A DNA stretch of 64,000 bases from assembly GCF_017352215.1 (NCBI RefSeq), contig NZ_CP071444.1, positions 496,001-560,000 of the forward strand, written 5' to 3'. Position 1 is the first letter of the stretch, and the number at the start of each line of letters is the position of its first letter. Source of the DNA: Alkalibacter rhizosphaerae. Its GTDB lineage: Bacteria > Bacillota > Clostridia > Eubacteriales > Alkalibacteraceae. Below are positions 1 to 10,443 of this stretch, one piece after another. The notes under the pieces are model-generated. The model had not been told where the DNA came from. It saw only the letters and a list, made by a program, of their open reading frames with translations, and made no database searches. A program made the position numbers and the translations under genes.

Positions 1-1339
<1,339 letters not shown>

Positions 1340-1410
1340 AAATCTTTTGTTTCGTTTCCAAAACGATAGATGTTTAGATGATCGTTTGTTTCTTTACTTT
1401 ACTTTTCTTC

Positions 1411-1430
1411 CTATGCAGTTTTCAAAGATC
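1411..1430 (-). promoter_or_regulatory. boxA-like antitermination site before 23S
   Basis: The minus strand reads GATCTTTGAAAACTGCATAG, matching the Gram-positive rRNA boxA core (CTTTGAAAACT). It lies in the tRNA-Ile/23S spacer, where Nus-factor antitermination sites are expected. A similar element precedes 16S. Confidence 0.7.
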
Positions 1431-1544
1431 ACTGAGGATCAGCGAGGATCGCTGATTGTCTCTTTCTGGCGCTCCCCGGGTTTCTAGAGTAAAAACCGAA
1501 CCGTCTTTTCGACCGATTCGCTCTGTCTTCCCGATTCACTTAAA

Positions 1545-1621
<77 letters not shown>

Positions 1622-1626
1622 AAGTA

Positions 1627-1702
1627 TGGTGGAGATGAGGAGATTTGAACTCCTGACCCCCTGCTTGCAAGGCAGGTGCTCTCCCAGCTGAGCTACACCC
1701 CC
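1627..1702 (-). tRNA. tRNA-Ala (TGC)
   Basis: A 76-nt cloverleaf on the minus strand beginning GGGGGTGTAGCTCAG. The anticodon loop is CTTGCAA (anticodon TGC), the T-loop is GTTCAAATC and CCA is encoded. It lies 5 nt upstream of tRNA-Ile in transcription order, between 16S and tRNA-Ile. Confidence 0.97.
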
Positions 1703-1765
1703 ACACGCTTTCTGAGAAATACAAAGATCTCTCAAAATAAAATAGCACATTACTCGCTTGCTCCC

Positions 1766-3288
<1,523 letters not shown>

Positions 3289-3390
3289 TAAATAGTGTTT
3301 GAGTCCGTCTTAGAACTCTCTTTGGCTTTGATGCTTTTGGCATCAACGTTGTTTGGTTCTTTCTTCTAAGCTTGTTTTCATGTGCTATTC

Positions 3391-3404
3391 TATTTTCAAA
3401 GATC
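3391..3404 (-). promoter_or_regulatory. boxA-like antitermination site in rRNA leader
   Basis: The minus strand reads GATCTTTGAAAATA, about 105 nt upstream of the 16S 5' end. It resembles rRNA boxA and the copy before 23S. The surrounding leader (3410-3560) holds short hairpins such as GGAAAGCTTGCTTTCC and a GACCTTC/GAAGGTC stem, probably processing stems. Confidence 0.65.
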
Positions 3405-3693
3405 TTAAGCATCAGCAGGGATTCTGGCGAGTGATGGCGGAAAGCTTGCTTTCCGATCATCCTTCGGCGGAAGACCTATTGGGCGCAGCCCACGGACGGA
3501 GACCTTCTTCGAAGGTCGAAGTCTGTTGATGCTTCCTGCTCCACCCCCTTACCCGAAGGTTGAGGTCAGCTGAAGCGCTATGAAACTGTGTCCCCCCCGC
3601 CTGCTTTCCTCTTCCGAAGTCCGCTGACACGAAGGTTTGTCGCCCTTTATGTTGTCTCGTTCGTTGTTGGCATCTCTTGTGGCGACTCTTACT

Positions 3694-3722
3694 ATTATAC
3701 GCATCACCCTACCACGTGTCAA
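3694..3722 (-). promoter_or_regulatory. rRNA operon promoter (sigma-A)
   Basis: On the minus strand, -35 TTGACA (3717-3722), a 17-nt spacer and -10 TATAAT (3694-3699) match consensus exactly. The stretch just upstream (3723-3760) is A-rich on this strand and could act as an UP element. The start should be near 3687, about 400 nt before 16S. The gap 3289-3808 therefore holds the rRNA leader and promoter, and no gene is seen in it. Confidence 0.9.
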
Positions 3723-3808
3723 CCGCTTTTTTACATCTTTTTTAGTTTTTTAAAACGGCGCTTTTGCACATGGATTTTACATGTCGGGAGAGTCGTATCA
3801 ACATTTTA

Positions 3809-4519
3809 TCACTTTTTAGTAATAAATTCACTACCTATTTCTTTGATCTTTTGAATATAATCCACTTTCTTTTCTTCAGTAAATCGGATTTGAGGTATGG
3901 CAACCGACAAGCTGGCTACCACGTTTCCCTGCTCGGAGAAGATGGGAGCTGATATAATGGTACTGTCGATATCTTTAAGGTATTCAACCAGGTATCCGTT
4001 TTCTCGGGCCAATGCAAGTTCCTTTTCGCATTTCTCCATATCATCGCAGTAACACACGATCCGTTTTCGAATTTCATCCGGCAAAAATGCAAGCATGATC
4101 TTGCCACAAGCACCAGCACCCAAAACTTTCGTATCTCCGACTTGCTTGACGACTCTTAAATCGTGATGGCTGTTGATCCTCTCAATAACCACACATGTAT
4201 CTCCTTCTTTAATAGTAATAAAGGAAGTCTCCTGGGTATAATCGAATAATTTTTGCACAGCCGGGTAGGTGATCATTCCGGGCAGATTCATTTCTCGAAC
4301 GATCTCAGCGTAAAATATAAGGTTTAGGCCCAATGTATACAGTTTGCTGGTTGAGTCCTGATTCACAAATCCGGTTTTCTTCAACGCCTGCAACAATCGG
4401 TGGATCGTAGAAATGTTCATATTCAACTCATTGCTGATCTCTGTAGCTCTCCAAAGTTTCTTATTGGGGTTAGAAACCATTAATTGTAAAATTTCTGAAA
4501 TTTTTTCTACTACTTGCAT
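3809..4519 (-). CDS. IclR-family transcriptional regulator
   Basis: A 236-residue DNA-binding regulator. The N-terminal winged helix-turn-helix covers about residues 5-65, with recognition-helix region ELNMNISTIHRLLQALKKTG. An IclR effector domain follows to the C-terminus, with the usual GACGKIMLAFLP region and a C-terminal SVAIPQIRFT stretch. The ATG is preceded by a GTGAGG site. IclR proteins usually control uptake or catabolism of organic acids, aromatics or sugar acids from nearby genes. Here the downstream neighbour is the rRNA operon and the upstream neighbour a LacI regulator, so the target is not evident. The ligand is unknown. Confidence 0.88.
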   Translation of the reverse strand: MQVVEKISEILQLMVSNPNKKLWRATEISNELNMNISTIHRLLQALKKTGFVNQDSTSKLYTLGLNLIFYAEIVREMNLPGMITYPAVQKLFDYTQETSFITIKEGDTCVVIERINSHHDLRVVKQVGDTKVLGAGACGKIMLAFLPDEIRKRIVCYCDDMEKCEKELALARENGYLVEYLKDIDSTIISAPIFSEQGNVVASLSVAIPQIRFTEEKKVDYIQKIKEIGSEFITKK

Positions 4520-4569
4520 AACTTCGCCTCACTTCTTAGATTTTTTCAATAATTTCATGAATGGTTCAT

Positions 4570-5574
4570 TTAAAGTTTCTTGACGGAATCTCGAATGATC
4601 AATTCGTGTGGAACAATGACCGCCTTTTCGTCGATCTTGGAGTTGTTCAACATCTTGATCATGATCCTTGCACATATTGCCCCTATGTCATACATTGGCT
4701 GAGCAACCGTGGTGATGCCCGGCTTTAGCCATTCAGACAGTTGAAAATTATTGAATCCAACAACGCTCATGTCTTCCGGCACTTTTTTCCCGCTGTCCTC
4801 CAACTTGCGAATGGCTCCTATTGCCATCTCATCGTTCAACGCAACAACTGCCGTCGGCAGCTTGGTATTGGTCAGTAGTTCTCCCATCAAGTCGTACCCG
4901 CCTCTGATGCTGTACTTTCCTTTCAGTTCAAAAATCGGATTTTCTTTAAGCCCGTGCTTTTTCAATGCTTTCAAAAAACCCTTTTTTCTTTCCTGTCCAA
5001 CGTATGATTTTTCATCCTCATCTGTAAAAAACGCGATCTCCCGGTGTCCATTTTCGATAAGATGGTTTGTGATGTCGTAAGCCGCCAATTCGTTATTGAT
5101 TGCAACACTGTGATAACGACCCATCGCATCGTTTACTGCTCCCAACACGATAGGAGTTTTGTTGCTTTCGATCTTGTTGATCAAGGCTTGGCTCAGACCT
5201 TTCCCGATATACAGGATCCCATCCACCTGCTTCTCCAGGAAAACATCAAAATACTTTTCTTCCTTTGTTGGTTCTGAATCCGTATTGCACAAAATGATAT
5301 TGTAATTATAAATATTACACACATCCTCGACGCCACGGATCACTTGAGTGTAATAAGGCCGGGATATGTCTGGAATCATTATGCCAAAAGTATTAGTCTT
5401 CTGCATCTTCAAGCTCCGGGCTATGGCATTAGGTTTATACCCTGTCTTTTCGATTGCTTCCTGCACTCTTTTTTTTGTTTCGTCATTTACTAATGGTATG
5501 TTGTTTAAAACCCTCGATACAGTAGCTACCGAAACATTGGCTTCTTTCGCCACATCCTTGATTTTAACGCTCAT
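4570..5574 (-). CDS. LacI-family transcriptional regulator
   Basis: A 334-residue LacI/GalR repressor. The start chosen is the internal ATG at 5574 giving MSVKIKDVAKEANVS, because GAAGGGG lies 7-8 nt before it. A start at 5619 would add 15 residues ahead of the conserved N-terminus. The HTH is at residues 4-25 (DVAKEANVSVATVSRVLNN), with the hinge near residues 47-60. The periplasmic-binding-like sensor domain covers about residues 62-334. Family members repress sugar-utilisation genes and release on binding a sugar or nucleoside. No sugar operon is adjacent. The GPH symporters elsewhere in the window are possible but unproven targets. Confidence 0.9.
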   Translation of the reverse strand: MSVKIKDVAKEANVSVATVSRVLNNIPLVNDETKKRVQEAIEKTGYKPNAIARSLKMQKTNTFGIMIPDISRPYYTQVIRGVEDVCNIYNYNIILCNTDSEPTKEEKYFDVFLEKQVDGILYIGKGLSQALINKIESNKTPIVLGAVNDAMGRYHSVAINNELAAYDITNHLIENGHREIAFFTDEDEKSYVGQERKKGFLKALKKHGLKENPIFELKGKYSIRGGYDLMGELLTNTKLPTAVVALNDEMAIGAIRKLEDSGKKVPEDMSVVGFNNFQLSEWLKPGITTVAQPMYDIGAICARIMIKMLNNSKIDEKAVIVPHELIIRDSVKKL

Positions 5575-5587
5575 TTCATCATCCCCT

Positions 5588-6901
5588 TCACGATACTTGT
5601 TTATCAAACAACTGTTCAAATAAAGAAAATAGTTGATCCATGATTCGATCTAAAAATTCCACCAGCTTGTTTTCTTTCGCTTTTTCTTCCTGTTGGTCTG
5701 ACTTCTGATATTCTTCCTGAATGGAAGCAGGTTCTGATTTGCTGATCAATGTCCCTGAATTGAAATCCATCAAGTAACTGTCCGATGAAATCGCTTCCCC
5801 ATTGCGGCCTACCGCAATGATCCTCAAATCGTCGTAACCACCTTTTCCCAATTGCTGCACGAAGGAATCCGTATACACTCTCTGAGAAAAGCCATTGCGA
5901 TCCAACACCGTTCCGATCACAGCGTTCTTAGTTTCACTGTCAGAGATGCTTTTTATCGGCAAAAATTGATGGGTATTGCTATTCATAGCAACCAAGGTAT
6001 AGTTGATGGCTTCTTCGCCCTGTTCATTGATACTGGATGTCCATTCCAACGTTTGGGCGATATATCCATTACTAACTTCTTTTCGTTCCCCCAAAATAAG
6101 TTTCGGTTTTGAATATACACTTTTGTTCGAATCGATACCTGAAAGCTCCTGCCAATATCCCGTATTCACTTCTACTTCTAAAGCCAGCGGTATGTCCATA
6201 TTTTCTTGAGGTACAATATTGAAATATTGTGAAGAGTAATTCAGATCGTTGGTCAAAAGGCCCTTTTCCAACCGTTCGCTTATGTCATATACTTTTACCG
6301 ATTTTTTTGCCAGAGGTGACCCGTACAGTTGAACATAATCTTCCGCACATATCTCAGCGATCATCCAGCGATGGTCTGCTTGAGGGTCATCGCTCATCTT
6401 AGGATAAACATCACCTTCACGTATTTGGTAAAAACTACTTTCTTCCCAATCGAGAAAAAAATTCTTATCGTTTTTGGCCAAATAATATATGGTAAAATGA
6501 TGTCCATATTCATGGGATAAAACTCTGGCCAGATCTTTGATCTCCTGTTTCTCATCCATGTGATATAAATGTATGACGCTTCCTTTTTCCAAACTCACCG
6601 AAGTCCCGGTCAAATAATTCCATTTTTTGAGCGTATAGGAATACAGCCCTTCTTCCAACCCGTTTGGACTGGGACCTCCATGCAATTGGACGGAAGACAA
6701 ATGAGACAGTTCTTTTCCATGGGTGTTTTCCAGAAGTTCTTCATACACATTCTTAAGCTCTTCGCCTCTCCACGAAGGCGTATAGCTAACTATTTCGATC
6801 CCATCGGGGGCTGAATACTTATCGACATAGGCTTCTTCTCCTGACACTGGAGTGAGAAAAAGCAAGATCAATGTGAGCAGGATTGTTATTTTTGTTTTCA
6901 T
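5588..6901 (-). CDS. Secreted HExxH metalloprotease-like protein, family not recognised
   Basis: A 437-residue exported protein of no family I can name. The ATG at 6901 is preferred: GGTGAG lies directly before it, a signal peptide follows (MKTKITILLTLILLFLTPVSG), and a -10-like TATAAT overlaps the longer ORF start. The only catalytic signature is HEYGHH in a helix context (VLSHEYGHHFTIYYL), about residue 130. It is a gluzincin-like zinc site with a downstream Glu candidate in the WMIAEICAEDY segment. The rest (about residues 250-390) looks like a beta-rich extracellular module. The C-terminal 40 residues are charged and then amphipathic. Function, substrate and cell-surface retention are unknown. 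The ATG of the next gene, lacI, begins 13 nt after its stop. Confidence 0.7.
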   Translation of the reverse strand: MKTKITILLTLILLFLTPVSGEEAYVDKYSAPDGIEIVSYTPSWRGEELKNVYEELLENTHGKELSHLSSVQLHGGPSPNGLEEGLYSYTLKKWNYLTGTSVSLEKGSVIHLYHMDEKQEIKDLARVLSHEYGHHFTIYYLAKNDKNFFLDWEESSFYQIREGDVYPKMSDDPQADHRWMIAEICAEDYVQLYGSPLAKKSVKVYDISERLEKGLLTNDLNYSSQYFNIVPQENMDIPLALEVEVNTGYWQELSGIDSNKSVYSKPKLILGERKEVSNGYIAQTLEWTSSINEQGEEAINYTLVAMNSNTHQFLPIKSISDSETKNAVIGTVLDRNGFSQRVYTDSFVQQLGKGGYDDLRIIAVGRNGEAISSDSYLMDFNSGTLISKSEPASIQEEYQKSDQQEEKAKENKLVEFLDRIMDQLFSLFEQLFDKQVS

Positions 6902-6981
6902 CATCTCACCAAACACTTCGTTTATATTATAACACATTTTATTTTTTTTCATATATTGAAATACCCAAATTGTCTATTCTT

Positions 6982-7800
6982 TTACTCTTGTTCCTTGCTG
7001 CTCATTTCTATTGACTTATGGACGGCAGCATCCAAGGCAGACAAGACTGCTCCCCTGAAGCCTTTTCGATCCAATTCCTCTACCATGGCAATAGTGGTTC
7101 CACCAGGCGAACAGACCCGATCTTTCAACACACCAGGATGCAACTTGGTTTCCACAACCATTTTTGCAGATCCCAATACACTTTGCGCCGCCAGCTCATA
7201 TGCATCTTCTCTTTTCAACCCTGCTTTTACGGCGGCATCCGCCATAGCTTCTATAAGAATATAAACCATGGCTGGTGATGAACCGCTGGTTGCCGTAACT
7301 CCGTGAAAAAGTTCTTCCGGAATTACTTTGGTCTTTCCAAAACAATCAAAAATTTCGAGAACTGCATTCAATTCTTTTTCACCAACATTTTCATTGCCGG
7401 TGATCGCCGTCATACCCTCTCCTACCAAGGCAGGCGTATTTGGCATGACGCGAAGCAACTTTATGTTGGGAATGTCGATTTGCCTTTCCATCTGAGCCAG
7501 ATCCACGCCCGCTGCTATACTAACCAAAACCGTTTTCTCCGGTTCCAGATGATCTTTTACTTCCTTTAATACCATGTTCATGATATTCGGTTTTACTGCT
7601 ATGATCAAATAATCCGCCCATCTTGACACTTCCTTGTTGTCATTTGTAACGGAGACTCCATACTTTGTCTTTACCACTTCCAATTGTTCTTGGATCGGAT
7701 TGGATACAAAGATATCTGCGGCATCGACCACACCAGATTCTACCATTCCTCCGATCATGGCCTGTGCCATGTTCCCACAACCGATCATTCCGATTCTCAA
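6982..7800 (-). CDS. proC: Pyrroline-5-carboxylate reductase
   Basis: A 272-residue enzyme reducing 1-pyrroline-5-carboxylate to L-proline with NAD(P)H, the last step of proline synthesis. The N-terminal dinucleotide site is GMIGCGNMAQAMIGG (residues 4-18). The C-terminal dimer domain carries the family block with TSGSSPAMVYILIEA and the PGGTTIAMVEELD motif near residues 230-245. The start is TTG at 7800, eight nt after GGAGGG. The family is usually 265-280 residues. A TATAAT at 7868-7873 with a poor -35 is a likely promoter. Proline is also an osmolyte and a Stickland substrate in Clostridia. Confidence 0.95.
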   Translation of the reverse strand: MRIGMIGCGNMAQAMIGGMVESGVVDAADIFVSNPIQEQLEVVKTKYGVSVTNDNKEVSRWADYLIIAVKPNIMNMVLKEVKDHLEPEKTVLVSIAAGVDLAQMERQIDIPNIKLLRVMPNTPALVGEGMTAITGNENVGEKELNAVLEIFDCFGKTKVIPEELFHGVTATSGSSPAMVYILIEAMADAAVKAGLKREDAYELAAQSVLGSAKMVVETKLHPGVLKDRVCSPGGTTIAMVEELDRKGFRGAVLSALDAAVHKSIEMSSKEQE

Positions 7801-7923
7801 TTTTTTCGCCCTCCCGTTCCTGCATTCGTTATTGCTTCTTGTTTCAACGAAGTTTCACTGTAGTTTCATTATACATGCTATTTATAAGTTTTGCCACGGG
7901 TCACTAGCAATATGCAAAAAGAA

Positions 7924-7941
7924 AAAGGCCCAAAGGCCTTT
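7924..7941 (-). terminator. Terminator after apbE
   Basis: Stem AAAGGCC / GGCCTTT with loop TTTG on the minus strand, followed by a T-rich run. It overlaps the apbE stop codon and separates apbE from proC. Confidence 0.75.
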
Positions 7942-8986
7942 ATCGGTACTCAAGATCGTATATTTCGGAATACTCGTCATCGTTAAACTCGAAATGATCC
8001 TTCAACCCTTCTGTGACGACGACTTTATGGTCGTGGGTCACAAAAACCGCGTCGACTCCTTCCATGGATTCAATGAGTGCCAATCCTTGATCCAATCCCA
8101 ATAAAAACAGCGTCGTGGAAAGTGCATCACCATCTACGGAAAGGGGGGAGACGATGCTGACCTGTCGAATTTCCGTATCCGATGGATAGCCGGTGTCCGG
8201 ATCCAGTATATGGTGATAGCGAATGCCGTCCTGTTCAAAATATCGTTCATAATCTCCGGAGGATACAAGGGATGCATCCGAAGTTTTAATGACGCCCAAA
8301 TAGGTGTTTCTCGTTGCATCCGGGTCTTGCACGCCGATTCGAAAGTCAGTGCCGTCCACACGGCCGCCGACCAGTAAAACATTGCCGCCCAAATTGATGA
8401 TGGCGTGTTCGATTCCTTCTTCCAGCAAAAACTCTTTTACGACATCTGCAATGTATCCTTTTGCTATGGCGCCCAAATTGGCGATCATTCCTTCTTCCTT
8501 TAAAAACACGGTTTGCTTGTCTTCATCGATCACCAGTTTTCTGTAATCGATCTTGGTTAGCGCAGCTTCGAGTTCTCCCTGCGTGGGAACATGACCTGTC
8601 GGCGGCTGGATATTCCAAAGGTCGATCAATGGGCCTGCAGTGATGTCGAATTTGCCTTCTGTGATTTTTGCATAATCCATGCTGCGTTGGATCACTTTTA
8701 TGGTATGTTCCGATACGGAAACCGGTTTGATCCCTGCATTTATTTTGATATTATACAGATCGCTTCCGTCCTTATGAACACTCAACTGGTTTTCCAGCTC
8801 TTCGATCAGGTCAAAAGACCGGTCGATCAATTCACTCTTTTCTTCCGGTACATCATATAGCCGAATGCTGACTACCGTATCCAGTAAAAATTCATTGTCT
8901 GAGATGGATTCCACATTATTGTTTCCGCAACCGGTCAACATCATGGAAACAAGCACTACCAGAATTAGAATCGCTTTTTTAAACAT
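7940..8986 (-). CDS. apbE: FAD:protein FMN transferase (ApbE family, FmnB-like), lipoprotein
   Basis: A 348-residue membrane-anchored flavin transferase. It attaches FMN from FAD covalently to a Thr or Ser of extracytosolic proteins. The start at 8986 is chosen for its GTGAGGT site and lipoprotein signal (MFKKAILILVVLVSMMLTGC). Family features include the FLLDTVVSIRLYD start, GAIAKGYIADVV (about residues 165-176), the INLGGNVLLVGG strand and a C-terminal DALSTTLFLLG region that binds Mg and FAD. It follows the FMN-binding lipoprotein gene, the evident substrate. In Listeria the equivalent FmnB flavinylates PplA for extracellular electron transfer. It has its own promoter and terminator. Confidence 0.93.
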   Translation of the reverse strand: MFKKAILILVVLVSMMLTGCGNNNVESISDNEFLLDTVVSIRLYDVPEEKSELIDRSFDLIEELENQLSVHKDGSDLYNIKINAGIKPVSVSEHTIKVIQRSMDYAKITEGKFDITAGPLIDLWNIQPPTGHVPTQGELEAALTKIDYRKLVIDEDKQTVFLKEEGMIANLGAIAKGYIADVVKEFLLEEGIEHAIINLGGNVLLVGGRVDGTDFRIGVQDPDATRNTYLGVIKTSDASLVSSGDYERYFEQDGIRYHHILDPDTGYPSDTEIRQVSIVSPLSVDGDALSTTLFLLGLDQGLALIESMEGVDAVFVTHDHKVVVTEGLKDHFEFNDDEYSEIYDLEYR

Positions 8987-9036
8987 AAATACCTCACTCA
9001 TTTTCGTCGGTTTCTTCTATTAAAATACCGTTTTCC

Positions 9037-9065
9037 ATTATACAGTAAACGATGCATCTCATCAA
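9037..9065 (-). promoter_or_regulatory. apbE promoter
   Basis: On the minus strand, -35 TTGATG (9060-9065), 17-nt spacer, -10 TATAAT (9037-9042). It lies just downstream of the pplA-like terminator, so apbE can be transcribed independently. Confidence 0.8.
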
Positions 9066-9074
9066 TAAAAAAGA

Positions 9075-9102
9075 AAAAGCTTCAGGCAAGCCTGAAGCTT
9101 TT
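9075..9102 (-). terminator. Terminator after the FMN-binding lipoprotein gene
   Basis: A 13-bp stem AAAAGCTTCAGGC / GCCTGAAGCTTTT, followed on the minus strand by a T-rich tail. It makes the lipoprotein gene an independent, probably highly expressed unit. Confidence 0.85.
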
Positions 9103-9117
9103 GATCTTGCTTGTTGA

Positions 9118-10011
9118 TTACTGGATTCCCAAAGCGTCTTTGTAAAGATCTTCGTACTCATTCACGTGAATGGATACGCCGGTGATGGTGTCAGTGTGAC
9201 CTTCATCATCCTTGTACTCTACTTCGAATCCGTTGTTTGCTTCTACAAAGGCATCAATTTTCTCTGCGTTGCCTTTCCAGTCCATTCCATAGTCCATGCC
9301 CAACAATACTTTGTTGGAAGGCTTGTTTTCGTCGCCATCAATAAAGTATTTTTCATTGTCTGCATTGAAAGGTCCTACGAATACAGAGTTGTAGCTGGAA
9401 TCAACAATGGTTCCGTTAACTACGATCAGGTCCAATCGGTATTCCCAAACACCATCTGCTTCTGCCGGCAATACAGCAGTTGCTACGTGATCGTCCGGAG
9501 TCGTGTGCGGTCCTTCAGCTACCGGATCTCCAGCCAATGCTTTTTTCGCCAGTTCGAAGAATTCGATTACGTGTACAGAAACGGTGGTTCCATCGTCTGT
9601 TTGCAACGCGTCAGTGTGTCCTTCGTCGTCTGTGTACTTGTCATCAAACAAAGCAGGATCTTGGTTTTCGATCAACCAGGCAATAGCTGCGTCTGCTTGC
9701 TCGTACCATTCTGCTGCTCCGCCCATGTTGTAGTTTCCTTCAACAGAAGCAGTGTACTTGTTTCCTTGCGGTACCAGGTTGGTTCCACCCCAGTGAGCGT
9801 CAGCGATTTTGCCGTCTGCCACTTCTACCACAACAAAGTAAGTCCAGCTGGTGCCTTTTTCGTCTTGTGCGTAATAAACACCATCTTCGTACATTGCTGC
9901 ATCGCCGTTGTCGCCGTTGTCGCCGTTGTCACCGTTATTGGTTCCTCCGCAACCTACTGCAAAAGCAGCAACCATGAATACTACTAGTAAGATTGATAAT
10001 AGTTTTTTCAT
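9118..10011 (-). CDS. FMN-binding-domain lipoprotein, PplA-like EET electron carrier
   Basis: A 297-residue lipoprotein. The start at 10011 is chosen because AGGGGG precedes it and a lipobox signal follows (MKKLLSILLVVFMVAAFAVGC). A repeated Asn-Gly-Asp tether comes next (GGTNNGDNGDNGDNGD). There are then two homologous domains (about residues 42-165 and 172-297). Both begin with a DGVY/DGVW-like block and end in D-x-x-T-x-V-S followed by HV. The usual ApbE flavinylation motif is D-x-x-[S/T]-G-A-[T/S]. Domain 2 reads DTITGVS and domain 1 DDGTTVS, so both are non-canonical. The two-domain layout and the neighbouring ApbE and Ndh2 genes match Listeria PplA, which carries electrons outside the membrane. 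Flavinylation is inferred. Confidence 0.85.
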   Translation of the reverse strand: MKKLLSILLVVFMVAAFAVGCGGTNNGDNGDNGDNGDAAMYEDGVYYAQDEKGTSWTYFVVVEVADGKIADAHWGGTNLVPQGNKYTASVEGNYNMGGAAEWYEQADAAIAWLIENQDPALFDDKYTDDEGHTDALQTDDGTTVSVHVIEFFELAKKALAGDPVAEGPHTTPDDHVATAVLPAEADGVWEYRLDLIVVNGTIVDSSYNSVFVGPFNADNEKYFIDGDENKPSNKVLLGMDYGMDWKGNAEKIDAFVEANNGFEVEYKDDEGHTDTITGVSIHVNEYEDLYKDALGIQ

Positions 10012-10051
10012 TTTTTTCCCCCTAAAATATTTGGTTTCTTGGTTCGTCCTA

Positions 10052-10080
10052 ATTTTAACACTCCACCAAATAGTCGTCAA
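10052..10080 (-). promoter_or_regulatory. Promoter of the FMN-binding lipoprotein gene
   Basis: On the minus strand, -35 TTGACG (10075-10080), 17-nt spacer, -10 TAAAAT (10052-10057). A start near 10045 gives a short leader before AGGGGG and ATG at 10011. Confidence 0.85.
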
Positions 10081-10319
10081 TAGTTTTCGATAAATGAGAT
10101 AGATATTTTTTTTATATTTTCTTTTGAGATTTATTATAGTCCTTATTTATAGGTGGCGTGAAAAGTAAAAATGCAAACTTTCAGGAACTTGCACGAAAAA
10201 AACCTGTTTAACTTTAGGCGATTTTGGCTGTGACATCCTTTATATTGCATCGGATCCCTTATTTTTACATTTCAGAAAAATATCTTATGAATAAATAAAA
10301 TAATTTTTTATTGTCTATA

Positions 10320-10348
10320 TTGAAATTTATTTAACAATACTATATTAT
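10320..10348 (+). promoter_or_regulatory. Probable promoter of the ndh2-eetAB operon
   Basis: -35 TTGAAA (10320-10325), 17-nt spacer, -10 TATTAT (10343-10348), in a very AT-rich stretch. The leader to the ATG at 10444 is about 90 nt. The divergent gap 10012-10443 holds this promoter and the one for the lipoprotein gene. No gene was seen in it. A weak CodY-like match (three mismatches) lies at 10268-10282. Confidence 0.55.
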
Positions 10349-10443
10349 AATCATGTACGATGAAAGATGCAGTACAAAGAATTTCTGCACTTGTTATGAT
10401 TTTAGCATTTTTCATTCAAAACATAAACACGAGGAGGAAACTA

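Noticed and set aside
4488-4502. CodY-like AAATTTCTGAAATTT near the iclR start
   Set aside because: Two mismatches and inside coding sequence; AT-rich codons explain it.
9166-9987. 273-residue plus-strand frame
   Set aside because: Antisense shadow of the FMN-binding lipoprotein; Cys- and Val-rich composition typical of a reverse frame.
10268-10282. CodY-like ACATTTCAGAAAAAT upstream of ndh2
   Set aside because: Three mismatches in a very AT-rich region; too weak to claim.
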